Of a stretch of DNA of 64,000 bases, positions 44,699-53,172 are shown piece by piece. The notes below the pieces were generated by a model. It did not search any database and was not told the DNA's origin. It saw nothing but the letters and a program-made list of their open reading frames with translations. This stretch comes from Caedimonas sp. (GTDB lineage Bacteria > Pseudomonadota > Alphaproteobacteria > Caedimonadales > Caedimonadaceae), in the NCBI GenBank assembly GCA_016794245.1, contig JAEUKR010000039.1, positions 99,005 to 163,004 on the forward strand. Reading direction: 5' to 3'. The position numbers were made by a program, and so were the translations under genes. How positions within the stretch are numbered: position 1 is the first letter of the stretch; the number at the start of each line of letters is the position of its first letter.

Positions 44699-46903
44699 TT
44701 AATGTGTTGATGGGGGCGGCATATCGAGAGTCTTGGTTTTTGCATTGGTTTTTCTTGATCTGAAGGCCTTTTTTGGGGAGGCATCCGCGGCAAAAATGAT
44801 ACTTCCTTTAACAGGGTCGGTATTCACCAGAGTTACCTTTATCTTTTCTCCAAGCTTATAAATCTTTTTTGTTCGCCGTCCCACCAGCTGATGATGAACG
44901 GGATCATGTATAAAATAATCAGATCCTAACAAGCGCATGGGGATCATGCCCTCGGCGCCGCTCTGGTCAAGTCGGATGAAAAGGGCAAAAGCTGTCACCC
45001 CCGTAATGCGGGCCGAGAAACTTTTTCCTGTGTCCTGGCTTAAATAAGCGGAAATATAGCGTTCAATGGTTTCGCGTTCAGCGCTGACGGCTCGTCTTTC
45101 CGTCATGCTGATATGTTCGCCGAGGCTTTTGAACTGTTCATATGCATAGGGAAATTCTGGCTCTCCCGGAAGGTTGAGGGCGGCGACAAGTCCACGATGA
45201 ACCAGCAAATCCGCGTAACGGCGAATGGGAGAGGTGAAATGCGCATAGCGTGGCAAGTTAAGGCCAAAGTGTCCAATATTATCAGGATGATAGATAGCTT
45301 GCGCCTGTGTCCTGAGGATCAATTCATGTACGGCATGTTCATAGGATTTATGACGGGCTTTGGCAATAAGCTGATTAAAAGGATGTGGCAGAGGAACTTG
45401 TCCTTTGGGGAAGCTTAATTGCATTCCTTGAAGAAAGTTTCTTAAAGCGTCAAGTTTTTCAGGGGTGGGTTTATCGTGAATACGGTACATGCAGAGGGTC
45501 TTTTTCTCATCAAGCGTGATGGCGGCCGCAATATTCGCCGTAATCATAAATTCCTCGATCAGGCGATGGCTGTCAAAACGGGGTCGCGGAGATATTTTGC
45601 TGATTTTTCCTTCTTCGTCGAGGTAGATTCGTTCTTCCGGGAGATCAAGGTTTAAAGGAGAACGCTTTGCTTTTTGTGCGTCAAGCGCGTGATAAGCTCC
45701 ATAAAGAGGGACAAGAATATCTTCGATGAATTTCTTTTCAAGCCGTGTTTGTTTGCCTTCAAAAGCATCCTGGGTTTCCTGATACGTCAGGCGTTGAACG
45801 GAACGCATCAAGCCCCGAACAAAGCGATGGCTAAGCAGAAGTCCCTTTTTGCTGATTTTTAAATGAACGGCTAAACAGGCTCGATCTTCTTCAGGCTTTA
45901 ACGAACAGATATGATTGGATAAAGCTTCTGGCAACATGGGGATGACACGATCAGGAAAATAAATGGAATTGCCGCGCTGGAAAGCCTCTTCATCCAAAGC
46001 ATCGCCCAGATGGACATAATGACTGACATCCGCGATGGCGACGATGATGTGCCATCCCCCGGGATTGTGTGGGTCAGAGTCTGGAGCCGCCCACACGGCA
46101 TCATCGAAATCACGCGCATCCTCGTCATCAATGGTCACGAGAGGGAGGTCGCGTAAATCCTCTCGCCCTGCCAAAGGGGGTATGGTGGCTTTTTCCGCCA
46201 GATCCATGGCAGCTTTTGAAAATTCAGAGGGCAGAGCATAAGAATGGATCGCAATAAGGCTCATTGATCTGGGTTCGCGCATAGAGCCGAGAACGCGTAC
46301 GACCTGTCCTTTCGTCTGGGGTTGGCGGGAAAGACTAATCGGCCTGATTTCAACAAGATCACCGTTTTGAGCGCCTGCGGTGTCAGTGGAAGCGATAACA
46401 TAATTTTCACGAAGTGTCCGGGAAACGGGCGTCACGAGATTGCCTTGTCGCGTGGCATGAAATACGCCTAGAATAAGATCTTCTTTTTGATTCAGCTTGC
46501 GCACCAAACAGGCGCTGTTCTCCTCAATTTTGATTTGCGCATAATCTCCAACGCCAAGTTGTGACAACGATGCCCTGCCTTGAAATTTTTTGAGGACAGA
46601 ATCAATCCTAATCTCTTGCTCGGGCGCTTCTTCCAAAACGCCGACAACGTCTCCATCGTCTGTAATTTGGACAATTCTGACCGTTTTTAAGAGCGAGCTT
46701 TCAACAGGAGCATATCGTTTTTCTTGCTGCCGAATATCAAGAACCCGATGAAGCTCCTTGAGAATCGCTTTAAGCGCGATATGGGATTTACCTTTTATGC
46801 CAAGCGCTTTCGCGATGTCACGCGGGCTAATGTTGTTGCTATTCTGGTTGATGTAATCCCTCAATTCTTGGGATGTAGGAAGGGAAAGGCGTTTTTTTTT
46901 CAC
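44699..46903 (-). CDS. rnr: Ribonuclease R
   Basis: RNase R is a 3'-5' exoribonuclease that degrades structured RNA. The 734-residue protein has an N-terminal winged-helix region (SPRDIAKALGIKGKSHIALKAIL), cold-shock-type domains, the RNB catalytic domain with DDEDARDFDDAVW (metal-binding aspartates) and a C-terminal S1 domain (FSARITGVTAFALFIRL). The frame starts with GTG in a run of lysine codons at 46903. A TTGTCA/TATGAC pair with an inverted repeat between lies upstream. Confidence 0.95.
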   Translation of the reverse strand: MKKKRLSLPTSQELRDYINQNSNNISPRDIAKALGIKGKSHIALKAILKELHRVLDIRQQEKRYAPVESSLLKTVRIVQITDDGDVVGVLEEAPEQEIRIDSVLKKFQGRASLSQLGVGDYAQIKIEENSACLVRKLNQKEDLILGVFHATRQGNLVTPVSRTLRENYVIASTDTAGAQNGDLVEIRPISLSRQPQTKGQVVRVLGSMREPRSMSLIAIHSYALPSEFSKAAMDLAEKATIPPLAGREDLRDLPLVTIDDEDARDFDDAVWAAPDSDPHNPGGWHIIVAIADVSHYVHLGDALDEEAFQRGNSIYFPDRVIPMLPEALSNHICSLKPEEDRACLAVHLKISKKGLLLSHRFVRGLMRSVQRLTYQETQDAFEGKQTRLEKKFIEDILVPLYGAYHALDAQKAKRSPLNLDLPEERIYLDEEGKISKISPRPRFDSHRLIEEFMITANIAAAITLDEKKTLCMYRIHDKPTPEKLDALRNFLQGMQLSFPKGQVPLPHPFNQLIAKARHKSYEHAVHELILRTQAQAIYHPDNIGHFGLNLPRYAHFTSPIRRYADLLVHRGLVAALNLPGEPEFPYAYEQFKSLGEHISMTERRAVSAERETIERYISAYLSQDTGKSFSARITGVTAFALFIRLDQSGAEGMIPMRLLGSDYFIHDPVHHQLVGRRTKKIYKLGEKIKVTLVNTDPVKGSIIFAADASPKKAFRSRKTNAKTKTLDMPPPSTH

Positions 46904-46945
46904 GATTGATCAATGTCTTTAATAGGTGATCTCCTTATACAGGAA

Positions 46946-46974
46946 AATGTCATAGTGATTCACACTATACTGAC
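46946..46974 (-). promoter_or_regulatory. Candidate rnr promoter containing a palindrome
   Basis: On the minus strand TTGTCA (46974-46969) and a TATGAC box (about 46952-46947) are 16 bases apart, about 45 bases upstream of the rnr GTG. Between them lies the perfect inverted repeat ATAGTG-N5-CACTAT (46952-46968). On the plus strand a TATAAT at 46991-46996 follows the palindrome TACGATCGTA (46981-46990), but its spacing to a -35 is poor. Confidence 0.4.
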
Positions 46975-47017
46975 AAATGTTACGATCGTATATAATAAAT
47001 CAATCGTGTAAGCAATT

Positions 47018-47073
47018 ATACCCTTCGCCTTTCAAAAACCGGGGGCGTTGGACATCGGGCTTCGTCCTGCGCA
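47018..47073 (+). repeat. Type A repeat, left half only
   Basis: It begins ATACCCTTCGCCTTTCAAAA and continues GTTGGACATCGGGCTTCGTC before breaking off at the core. It lies about 30 bases from the stop of the small secreted-protein gene. Confidence 0.7.
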
Positions 47074-47105
47074 GCATCCATAAAACAAAGGACGTGCGCA
47101 CAAGA

Positions 47106-47393
47106 TTACTTCTGAACTCTGCGTGGCGGAGCACTAGGGGCTGGAGCAGGTTGAGCCGTAGAGGCGGAAGGAGGGGACGCCGATCCAGAAGATCCCCCCT
47201 CAAAAGGACTCAATCCTGAGGAATCATTTTCTTTATCATTGTTTAAAAAGTCAGAATTATTTTTAAAAGGCTCAACAGGACGTGCGAATGGATCCGATGC
47301 TAATGCATGGGACGATAAAGACAGCAACGCGAAAGTTATCGCCAGAAAGCCCCCAAGTCGTGCAAATCCATGTAATTTGTGTAGTTTGAACAT
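47106..47393 (-). CDS. Small secreted Ser/Pro-rich protein, divergent from the pilus-like locus
   Basis: The 95-residue product has an N-terminal signal peptide (GGFLAITFALLSLSSHALA) followed by SDPFARPVEPF and a low-complexity Ser/Gly/Pro/Ala tail ending RRVQK. I do not recognise a domain. The DPFxRP-like segment recalls the start of mature PilP/GspC-type linkers, a weak hint given its place next to the secretion-like genes. The ATG at 47393 follows AGGGGAA. Confidence 0.6.
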   Translation of the reverse strand: MFKLHKLHGFARLGGFLAITFALLSLSSHALASDPFARPVEPFKNNSDFLNNDKENDSSGLSPFEGGSSGSASPPSASTAQPAPAPSAPPRRVQK

Positions 47394-47607
47394 TAAATTC
47401 CCCTGTGAATGGTTATTATGAGCCAAATTATACGCACCCTTTAAAAAATGATCAACTTTTTATTTTCACCTGGCATCGGTACGCAAACGTTGTGGAAATC
47501 CACCAAGTATATACCTTGGAGTTATATAAGATATATAAATTTTACCTGGATATTTTTGCCTTTTCTGTTAAGGTCATGAAAAATTACCATATGGCAAACG
47601 AAAGAAC

Positions 47608-49269
47608 ATGACAAAAGCTCTGAAAATTAAGAGCAGTAGTGAATTTTTGACAGATCAGAGGGTGTCATTTATTGACACGCTTCTTGACTTGGGCATCATT
47701 ACGGTTGATCAACTGCATGTCGCCAAAATCGAGCGCTTGAAGTCAGGCAAGCCGATCGATACGCTTCTGGTCGAATCAGGTTTTCTCAGTGATCGCCTGA
47801 TGGCAGAAGTTAAAGCGAAGGTTGCGGGTTATCTGACATTTGATGCGCAAAAAAACCTTGTAGATCGCAAGCTTTTAAAGACGCTGCCGCGACAGGAAGC
47901 GGAAACGCTGAAGGTCCTTCCGCTTCATCATGCAGGAGAGGATTTTCATGTCGCCGTCTGCGATCCTGAAGATCTGAAGATTTTTGATCGCTTGAAATCG
48001 CTTTATAAGCCAATCGCGCATTTTGTGATCTACGTCTCAACCCCTGCGGAATTGCTGAATGCGATTGATGAGCATTATGGTCATCATCTGTCTCTAAAAG
48101 AACTTTTGCAGGCTTATGATGATCCCGTTCTATCGGGGTCGCAAAGTCGCGATACGCTGGCAGTTCACTTTTTACAGGCGCTTTTTGTTGACGCTGTAAA
48201 GTGCCGCGCATCTGATATTCATTTTGAGCCTGAAAGCAGATTTGTGTGTGTTCGCTATCGTATCGACGGGGTCTTGAGACAGATTTGCGCTTTTCATTGG
48301 CAATATTGGCCTATGCTTTGCGTGCGTCTCAAGATTCTTTCCGGACTCAATATCGCGGAATCGCGGCTGCCTCAGGATGGTCGTTTCAGCCTCACAATTT
48401 CAGGGCGGGAGGTTGATCTGCGCGTTTCCTCGCTTCCCACGAATCATGGTGAAAATATAGTGGTTCGCATTCTGGACAAATTGTATTCGCTAAAGCCGCT
48501 GGAAAAACTGGGGTTGACCGCTGCTCAAACCGAGCAGGTCAAAAAACTCGTGGCGACGCCTGAAGGAATTTTTATTGTGACAGGACCAACAGGATCAGGA
48601 AAAACGACGACCTTATATTCGATGTTGCGCTATCTTTCCACGGCGTCCGTCAACATTATGACATTGGAGGATCCTGTTGAATATGAGCTTCCCCACATTC
48701 GTCAAACAGAAATTCAAGAGCCGGCTGGTCTTGGCTTTGCCGAAGGGATTCGCGCCATTCTAAGACAGGATCCGGATATCATTTTCGTCGGAGAAATTCG
48801 TGATGAACCAACAGCCAAAATGGCCATACGGGCGTCAATGACGGGTCATCTGGTATTGACTACTCTCCATACGCAAGACGTGTTCGGCGTGTTTCCCCGT
48901 CTTCTCGATCTGGGTTTGACGCCTCGGCTTTTAGAGGGGAATATCAGAGGAATTCTGGCGCAACGGCTGTTGAGAAAGCTCTGTCCTGAGTGCAAACAAC
49001 GGACAATTTCAAACAACCGCATGGTTTTTATAGCGCGCGGGTGCGACGCTTGCGCCTATACGGGCTATCTAGGCCGCACGAGCATCGCTGAAATTCTTCC
49101 CATTACCGAAGAAATTGAAGAATTGATCGAACGTCAAGCCACGTCGCTTGAATTTAGAAGGGTTGCGCAGGATAAAGGGTTCCAGTCTCTTAAAAGGGGC
49201 GCTCTTGAAAAGGTTTATGCAGGAGAAACATCTTTTGAGGAAATGCGGCGCGTGGTCGGGGGAATTTAA
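47608..49269 (+). CDS. Type II secretion / type IV pilus assembly ATPase (GspE/PilB family)
   Basis: This cytoplasmic hexameric ATPase would power extension of a pseudopilus or pilus. The 553-residue protein has the N-terminal GspE domain (LLDLGIITVDQLHVAKI), the middle domain with ASDIHFEP and RLPQDGRFSL, Walker A GPTGSGKTT, the Asp box (IMTLEDPVEYELP), Walker B (DPDIIFVGEIRD), the His box (TTLHTQD) and a tetracysteine zinc site (CPEC and CDAC). It is the first gene of a compact operon with the platform protein 6 bases downstream. Sequence alone does not separate GspE from PilB. Confidence 0.92.
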   Translation: MTKALKIKSSSEFLTDQRVSFIDTLLDLGIITVDQLHVAKIERLKSGKPIDTLLVESGFLSDRLMAEVKAKVAGYLTFDAQKNLVDRKLLKTLPRQEAETLKVLPLHHAGEDFHVAVCDPEDLKIFDRLKSLYKPIAHFVIYVSTPAELLNAIDEHYGHHLSLKELLQAYDDPVLSGSQSRDTLAVHFLQALFVDAVKCRASDIHFEPESRFVCVRYRIDGVLRQICAFHWQYWPMLCVRLKILSGLNIAESRLPQDGRFSLTISGREVDLRVSSLPTNHGENIVVRILDKLYSLKPLEKLGLTAAQTEQVKKLVATPEGIFIVTGPTGSGKTTTLYSMLRYLSTASVNIMTLEDPVEYELPHIRQTEIQEPAGLGFAEGIRAILRQDPDIIFVGEIRDEPTAKMAIRASMTGHLVLTTLHTQDVFGVFPRLLDLGLTPRLLEGNIRGILAQRLLRKLCPECKQRTISNNRMVFIARGCDACAYTGYLGRTSIAEILPITEEIEELIERQATSLEFRRVAQDKGFQSLKRGALEKVYAGETSFEEMRRVVGGI

Positions 49270-49275
49270 AAGCCC

Positions 49276-50490
49276 ATGCCGCTCTATCGTTACAAGGCCA
49301 TAGATCAAACCGGAGCAATTTACAAGGGATCTTTGCAAGCCAGGTGCGAGAGTGACTTGCCCCATCTTTTACAAGAGCAAGGACTTTACCTCGTCAAGAT
49401 AAAACGGAAGTCATCGCCTTTGACGGCTTTAAGTGTACCCGCAGGCATGTTTCGGGCCTCTGACCGGGATCTTGAAGAGCTTTGCCTTCATATGGCGGCT
49501 TTGGATCGCGCGGGAATCACGGCGCTTGAGATTCTGGAATCCCTTCGCGAGACGTCGGAACAGAAGTTTTTCAAGGCTTCGTTGACCACAGTGATCGAGG
49601 CCTTCAGAAAGGGAACCTCGCTTGCCGACTCTTTTTCGCTGGAGCCGCGTCTGTTTGATGCGACGTTCTGTTCCATGGTGGCGGCGGCTGAACAGATGGG
49701 TGCACTGGGGGCGACGTTTGATCAGCTCGCCCAGCTTTTCAAGTGGCGATATGAGCTTAAAAATCATATCTGGAAATCTTTGCGTTACCCTGCTGTCCTG
49801 ACAGCCATGGTGATCGGGTTGACGGTGATATTGATGACGTGGGTGATTCCTCAATTGGAAGTTTTTCTGAGGGGGATGCATCAAGAGCTTCCGCCCTTGA
49901 CGCGTGCGCTGATGTTTATTTCCCGACATGCCCTGGTTTTTCTCGAAGTTTTGGCGGGAACGCTGGGCGTTGTTTTTTTGAGCATGATCGGGATAAGGCG
50001 ATTGTCTCACCAAGGGGCCATACATCTTGATCGTTGGCTTCTTTGCGTGCCTCTTACGGGAAGGATTTTTAAAAAAATAGCGTTGCAACGATTCCTCCAG
50101 ATTTTTGTCTCTCTTGTTGATCGGGGCATTCCCTTGCTTGATTCCCTGAAGATGGCGATGGAAAATGTCCGTAACCTGTTTATCCGGCAAAACCTTTTGA
50201 GATTGCACGATGAAATCCTGAAAGGAACGTCGTTTTCTCAAGGATGGCTTGCCTTGCCTTTGCTGGAGCCTCTGATTGGAAGGCTTGCCAGCACAGGAGA
50301 GAATTCGGGACAATTTGCCCAAAGCCTTCGTCACGGCATTCCCTTTTTAAGACGCGATATAGAACATCTTTCTCAAAGGCTCGCCGCTGTTTTGGAACCA
50401 ACCCTTGTTCTTTTTCTGGGAGGGATGATGATTTGGATCGCTGTGGCTATCTTTTTGCCTCTTTATGATCAAGGGATGGCGCTTGAATGA
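49276..50490 (+). CDS. Inner-membrane platform protein (GspF/PilC family)
   Basis: The 404-residue protein is the polytopic platform that transmits ATPase motion to the pilin fibre. It begins MPLYRYKAIDQTG, typical of the family, has two repeated GspF cytoplasmic domains (HMAALDRAGITALEIL and LQIFVSLVDRGIPLLDSLK) and three membrane segments (LTAMVIGLTVILMTWVIP, VFLEVLAGTLGVVFLS, VLFLGGMMIWIAVAIFLPLY). Its stop overlaps the next start as ATGA. Confidence 0.93.
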   Translation: MPLYRYKAIDQTGAIYKGSLQARCESDLPHLLQEQGLYLVKIKRKSSPLTALSVPAGMFRASDRDLEELCLHMAALDRAGITALEILESLRETSEQKFFKASLTTVIEAFRKGTSLADSFSLEPRLFDATFCSMVAAAEQMGALGATFDQLAQLFKWRYELKNHIWKSLRYPAVLTAMVIGLTVILMTWVIPQLEVFLRGMHQELPPLTRALMFISRHALVFLEVLAGTLGVVFLSMIGIRRLSHQGAIHLDRWLLCVPLTGRIFKKIALQRFLQIFVSLVDRGIPLLDSLKMAMENVRNLFIRQNLLRLHDEILKGTSFSQGWLALPLLEPLIGRLASTGENSGQFAQSLRHGIPFLRRDIEHLSQRLAAVLEPTLVLFLGGMMIWIAVAIFLPLYDQGMALE

Positions 50491-52016
50491 AGTCTCTGTC
50501 TCCTTCATCTTTCAAGTTGTGGGCGCGTTGGAGGTCGAAAATCTCCCGGGTTCTCCAGCTTGTGGATGTGTGCCTGCGCGGTGCGGGATGCCCTGCGCAT
50601 TCGTCTACCTGCAGCGCAGAATATTTGGGTATCAATATTGGTTGGTTTGGTTGGCTGTTCCCCAAAAGAGCTTTGATCATCGTTGGCGAGTCATCAATCC
50701 GTCTTTACCGTTTTCACTTTGGGCGGTTGATTGGGCGCGAGCTTCTATCGCCTCATGAGGTCTCTTCTCAGAGAGGCGATGTGCTTCTGGATACGTTGCC
50801 GCAGGAACTTTATGTCGGCACAGCGCCGAAGCTTAAATTTTTTGATCGAAAGCCTTTTCTGTATCATGTTCTGTCTAGTCATTTTAAGACGGTGAAATGG
50901 CTTGCTTATCGCTGGTTTCCTGACCATGGCTATTTAGCCTTGAAACTCGAACAGGGACAGCAATCCGTTCTTTCCTCTCTGGAGGATGGGAGAACCTGTG
51001 GCGCTCTGGTGGGGGAGCTGCTCCGGCTCAATATCTTTAAAGAAGGGGAGGGGGTGATTCTCGCTCCCTCTCAGGATGAAAAAGTGCGCGAGATTTATCT
51101 CAAAAACCACCGTCCGGTTTTTATTCGTCTGGTCGATGCTCGAGAGATAGAGAGGGATTGGGAAAAGGAAATTGACGCCTTGAAAAGATATTTCGAGCGT
51201 CATTATCAGGCGAATCCTCAGACTCTCAAGATGATATGGTGGGGTTCCGCTTGTCCTTCTCAGAAATTAATGTCCTATGCCTCGACTTTCTTTGAGGAAG
51301 ATCTGGCGAGAAATTATGCGCGGTTCCTTGCGCCGGCGTTGACGTATCATCCTGTCCTCTCTCCTCGTCTTTTTTGTCGTCGGGCGAGCGTAAGAATCCT
51401 GACCCTTCTTTTTTCTTTGGCCAGTGTTTGTCTGGTGGCTCTGTCTCTTTGGCTGTTTAAGGAATCGAAACAGGATGAAAAGATATGCCTCCTGACCGCG
51501 AACGCCTTAAAAGAAAAACAGAAGGAACTTGATCAAGTCCGGGGTCATCTTGAAAGCCAATTCAAGGCGATTGATCCAGAGTGGGACATCGCGTCTGTTG
51601 TTGATGTCTATGAGAGACTGGCGCCCCTCGCTTCCCTTGCCGTTTCTCTTTCGTGGTTTCAGCGCATCTCTGGCCATGTGAAGCGGGAATGCCGTGTGCA
51701 CGAGTTCTTTTGGGGACGGGGACAGGTGACCATTCATCCCAAGGATCAATCCATAAGTTTTCAGCCTTTGAGCTTTGAATCGCTTTCCGAATCAGTTTCT
51801 GGCGCGCAGGGACTTGTGTTGGGAGTGACGGGGCCAAGCGTTGAACGCCTTCAGCTTCTTGAAAAAACGTTAAGGAAAGGACTTTCTCCCGCGCACGTTG
51901 AATTGTGGGAATCACAAGAGATGGGACGAGGTGGACAGGAAACGGTTTCAGGACTGATTCAAATTCAGCATGACAGTAACGATGACGGTAACGGCGGCTC
52001 TTGTGATGCGCGTTAG
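50487..52016 (+). CDS. PilM/PilN- or GspL-like assembly protein with a repeat-encoded N-terminus
   Basis: The 509-residue protein has a large cytoplasmic part, one membrane segment near residues 308-327 (LTLLFSLASVCLVALSLWLF), a coiled-coil (EKQKELDQVRGHLESQFKAI) and a periplasmic domain. This is the layout of GspL or a PilM-PilN fusion. No sequence motif fixes the assignment; position after GspF and before a PilO-like gene supports it. The ATG overlaps the platform-protein stop, so the start is well placed. Residues 4-49 are encoded by a type A repeat, so the N-terminus is probably an inserted segment. The C-terminal tail is Asn/Asp/Gly-rich. Confidence 0.7.
   Translation: MKSLSPSSFKLWARWRSKISRVLQLVDVCLRGAGCPAHSSTCSAEYLGINIGWFGWLFPKRALIIVGESSIRLYRFHFGRLIGRELLSPHEVSSQRGDVLLDTLPQELYVGTAPKLKFFDRKPFLYHVLSSHFKTVKWLAYRWFPDHGYLALKLEQGQQSVLSSLEDGRTCGALVGELLRLNIFKEGEGVILAPSQDEKVREIYLKNHRPVFIRLVDAREIERDWEKEIDALKRYFERHYQANPQTLKMIWWGSACPSQKLMSYASTFFEEDLARNYARFLAPALTYHPVLSPRLFCRRASVRILTLLFSLASVCLVALSLWLFKESKQDEKICLLTANALKEKQKELDQVRGHLESQFKAIDPEWDIASVVDVYERLAPLASLAVSLSWFQRISGHVKRECRVHEFFWGRGQVTIHPKDQSISFQPLSFESLSESVSGAQGLVLGVTGPSVERLQLLEKTLRKGLSPAHVELWESQEMGRGGQETVSGLIQIQHDSNDDGNGGSCDAR
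50498..50632 (+). repeat. Type A repeat inside the 5' coding region of the PilM/N-like gene
   Basis: The left end is diverged (GTCTCCTTCATCTTTCAAGT) but keeps GGGCGCGTTGGAGGTCG; the right part has GGTGCGGGATGCCCTGCGCA, TTCGTCTACC and ends ATATTTGGGTAT. At 135 bases it is exactly 45 codons and holds no stop in the host frame. Confidence 0.72.
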
Positions 52017-52578
52017 CCTGCCTAAAAATCTTTTGATGGTGAGCCTTGTGTTGAGCGCAAGTTCGTTCCTGTATATCTGGGAGAAACTCAGGGCGAACGA
52101 ACAGGAAGAAAACAGGATGGCTCTGGAAACCCGACTTGCCGCGGTGACGCAGGAATTACAGGAGGCGAAAAAAAGGGCGTCTCAGCAGGAAAATCTTAAA
52201 AGACTGTTTTTAAAAGCGCAGACGTTAGGTTTGCTGCAAAAGGGGGATCGTCAGAAACTGGTGGCGGCGTTGGAAGACTTGCCTTTGGAAAGTGGACTTG
52301 AGCGTTTGTCCTATGAGGTGAGTTTGACAGAAAAAAAGACTTTCGCAAATTTTCCTTGCCGTTTAACCCGTGTGACGTTACGCATGGAGCATCCGCAAGA
52401 CACAGATATTTTTCGCTTTGTTCAGGACTTGCCTCAAAAAGTGCCTGGGACGTTAATCCCTGAGCAATTTTCCCTGACGCGACATGAAGCTTCTGATGGC
52501 GATGCGTCCGATAGCCTCGGGGGCATTTCCGGCACCTATCATTTTTATCTTCTGACCCTTGAGAATAGTTCAAAATGA
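52006..52578 (+). CDS. PilO/GspM-like assembly protein
   Basis: The product of about 190 residues has a short cytoplasmic tail, one N-terminal membrane segment (LLMVSLVLSASSFLYIW), a long coiled-coil (residues about 30-70, rich in Glu, Lys and Gln) and a small C-terminal alpha/beta domain. That is the PilO/GspM plan, and it follows the PilM/N-like gene as expected. The ATG at 52006 overlaps the previous stop; the frame is open to an ATG at 51970. The stop overlaps the next start as ATGA. Confidence 0.7.
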   Translation: MRVSLPKNLLMVSLVLSASSFLYIWEKLRANEQEENRMALETRLAAVTQELQEAKKRASQQENLKRLFLKAQTLGLLQKGDRQKLVAALEDLPLESGLERLSYEVSLTEKKTFANFPCRLTRVTLRMEHPQDTDIFRFVQDLPQKVPGTLIPEQFSLTRHEASDGDASDSLGGISGTYHFYLLTLENSSK

Positions 52579-52991
52579 CTTTGCGAAAAGAAAAAATACG
52601 GCTCGTTTTCTTTTTGACAGGGTTTGTTGGTTTTTCTTCAAACGCGATGCCTCAGAAAGCTGACTTCTCTCTTTTTTTCACAGAGCAGGAGCTGCAAGCG
52701 TTCGCCTTGACAAAAGATCCTTCCCCTCGGCTTGGCAGGGAAGAAAACTCGCTTTATTTGGGAGCGCTTTTTTATCAATCTCCCCAAGAATGGTCTGTTT
52801 GGGTAAACGATCATAAGATGACCTCTACGCACCCGCGTTCTTCCCTGTCTCATTTGTCCGTATGCGTGCGGGTCGTCAGTCCTCACAGCGCTACGCTGGA
52901 GTGGGCGTATGAGGGAGAACAGCATCACGTCACCTTGAAACCGAATCAATCCTACCATCCCATGTCAAGGGAGATACGGGAAGGTCAATAG
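52575..52991 (+). CDS. Small periplasmic protein, PilP/GspB/MshK-like
   Basis: The 138-residue product begins with a basic tail and signal segment (LVFFLTGFVGFSSNA). The C-terminal half has LYLGALFYQSPQEWSVWVNDHK, then SATLEWAYEGEQHHVTLKPNQSY, a small beta-domain pattern shared by PilP-, GspB- and MshK-type proteins that link the inner platform to the secretin. No secretin gene is present here. It is the last gene of the operon, overlapping the previous one by 4 bases. Confidence 0.6.
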   Translation: MTLRKEKIRLVFFLTGFVGFSSNAMPQKADFSLFFTEQELQAFALTKDPSPRLGREENSLYLGALFYQSPQEWSVWVNDHKMTSTHPRSSLSHLSVCVRVVSPHSATLEWAYEGEQHHVTLKPNQSYHPMSREIREGQ

Positions 52992-53000
52992 ATTCCAAAT

Positions 53001-53129
53001 GTTCTTGGGTATCAAGGGGTATCAAGCACGCTCGTCATCCTCACGTCTTTCACGCACCCTACGATTTCTCGGACGCTTTTGCTTGAAAGTCACAAAGTCA
53101 CTCTGCCCTATCTGGTCAAGAAAGGGGTC
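53001..53129 (+). repeat. Chimeric type A / type B repeat, degenerate
   Basis: After a poor left end it shows CATCCTCACGTCTTTCACGC, then the type B stretch TACGATTTCTCGGACGCTTT and TGCTTGAAAGTC, and finishes CCTATCTGGTCAAGAAAGGG with a GTC end. It fills the gap between the convergent PilP-like and pseudopilin genes. Confidence 0.6.
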
Positions 53130-53172
53130 TGATCATGTGTTGCCTCATAATGCATGCTCTCGAGGCAAGGTC

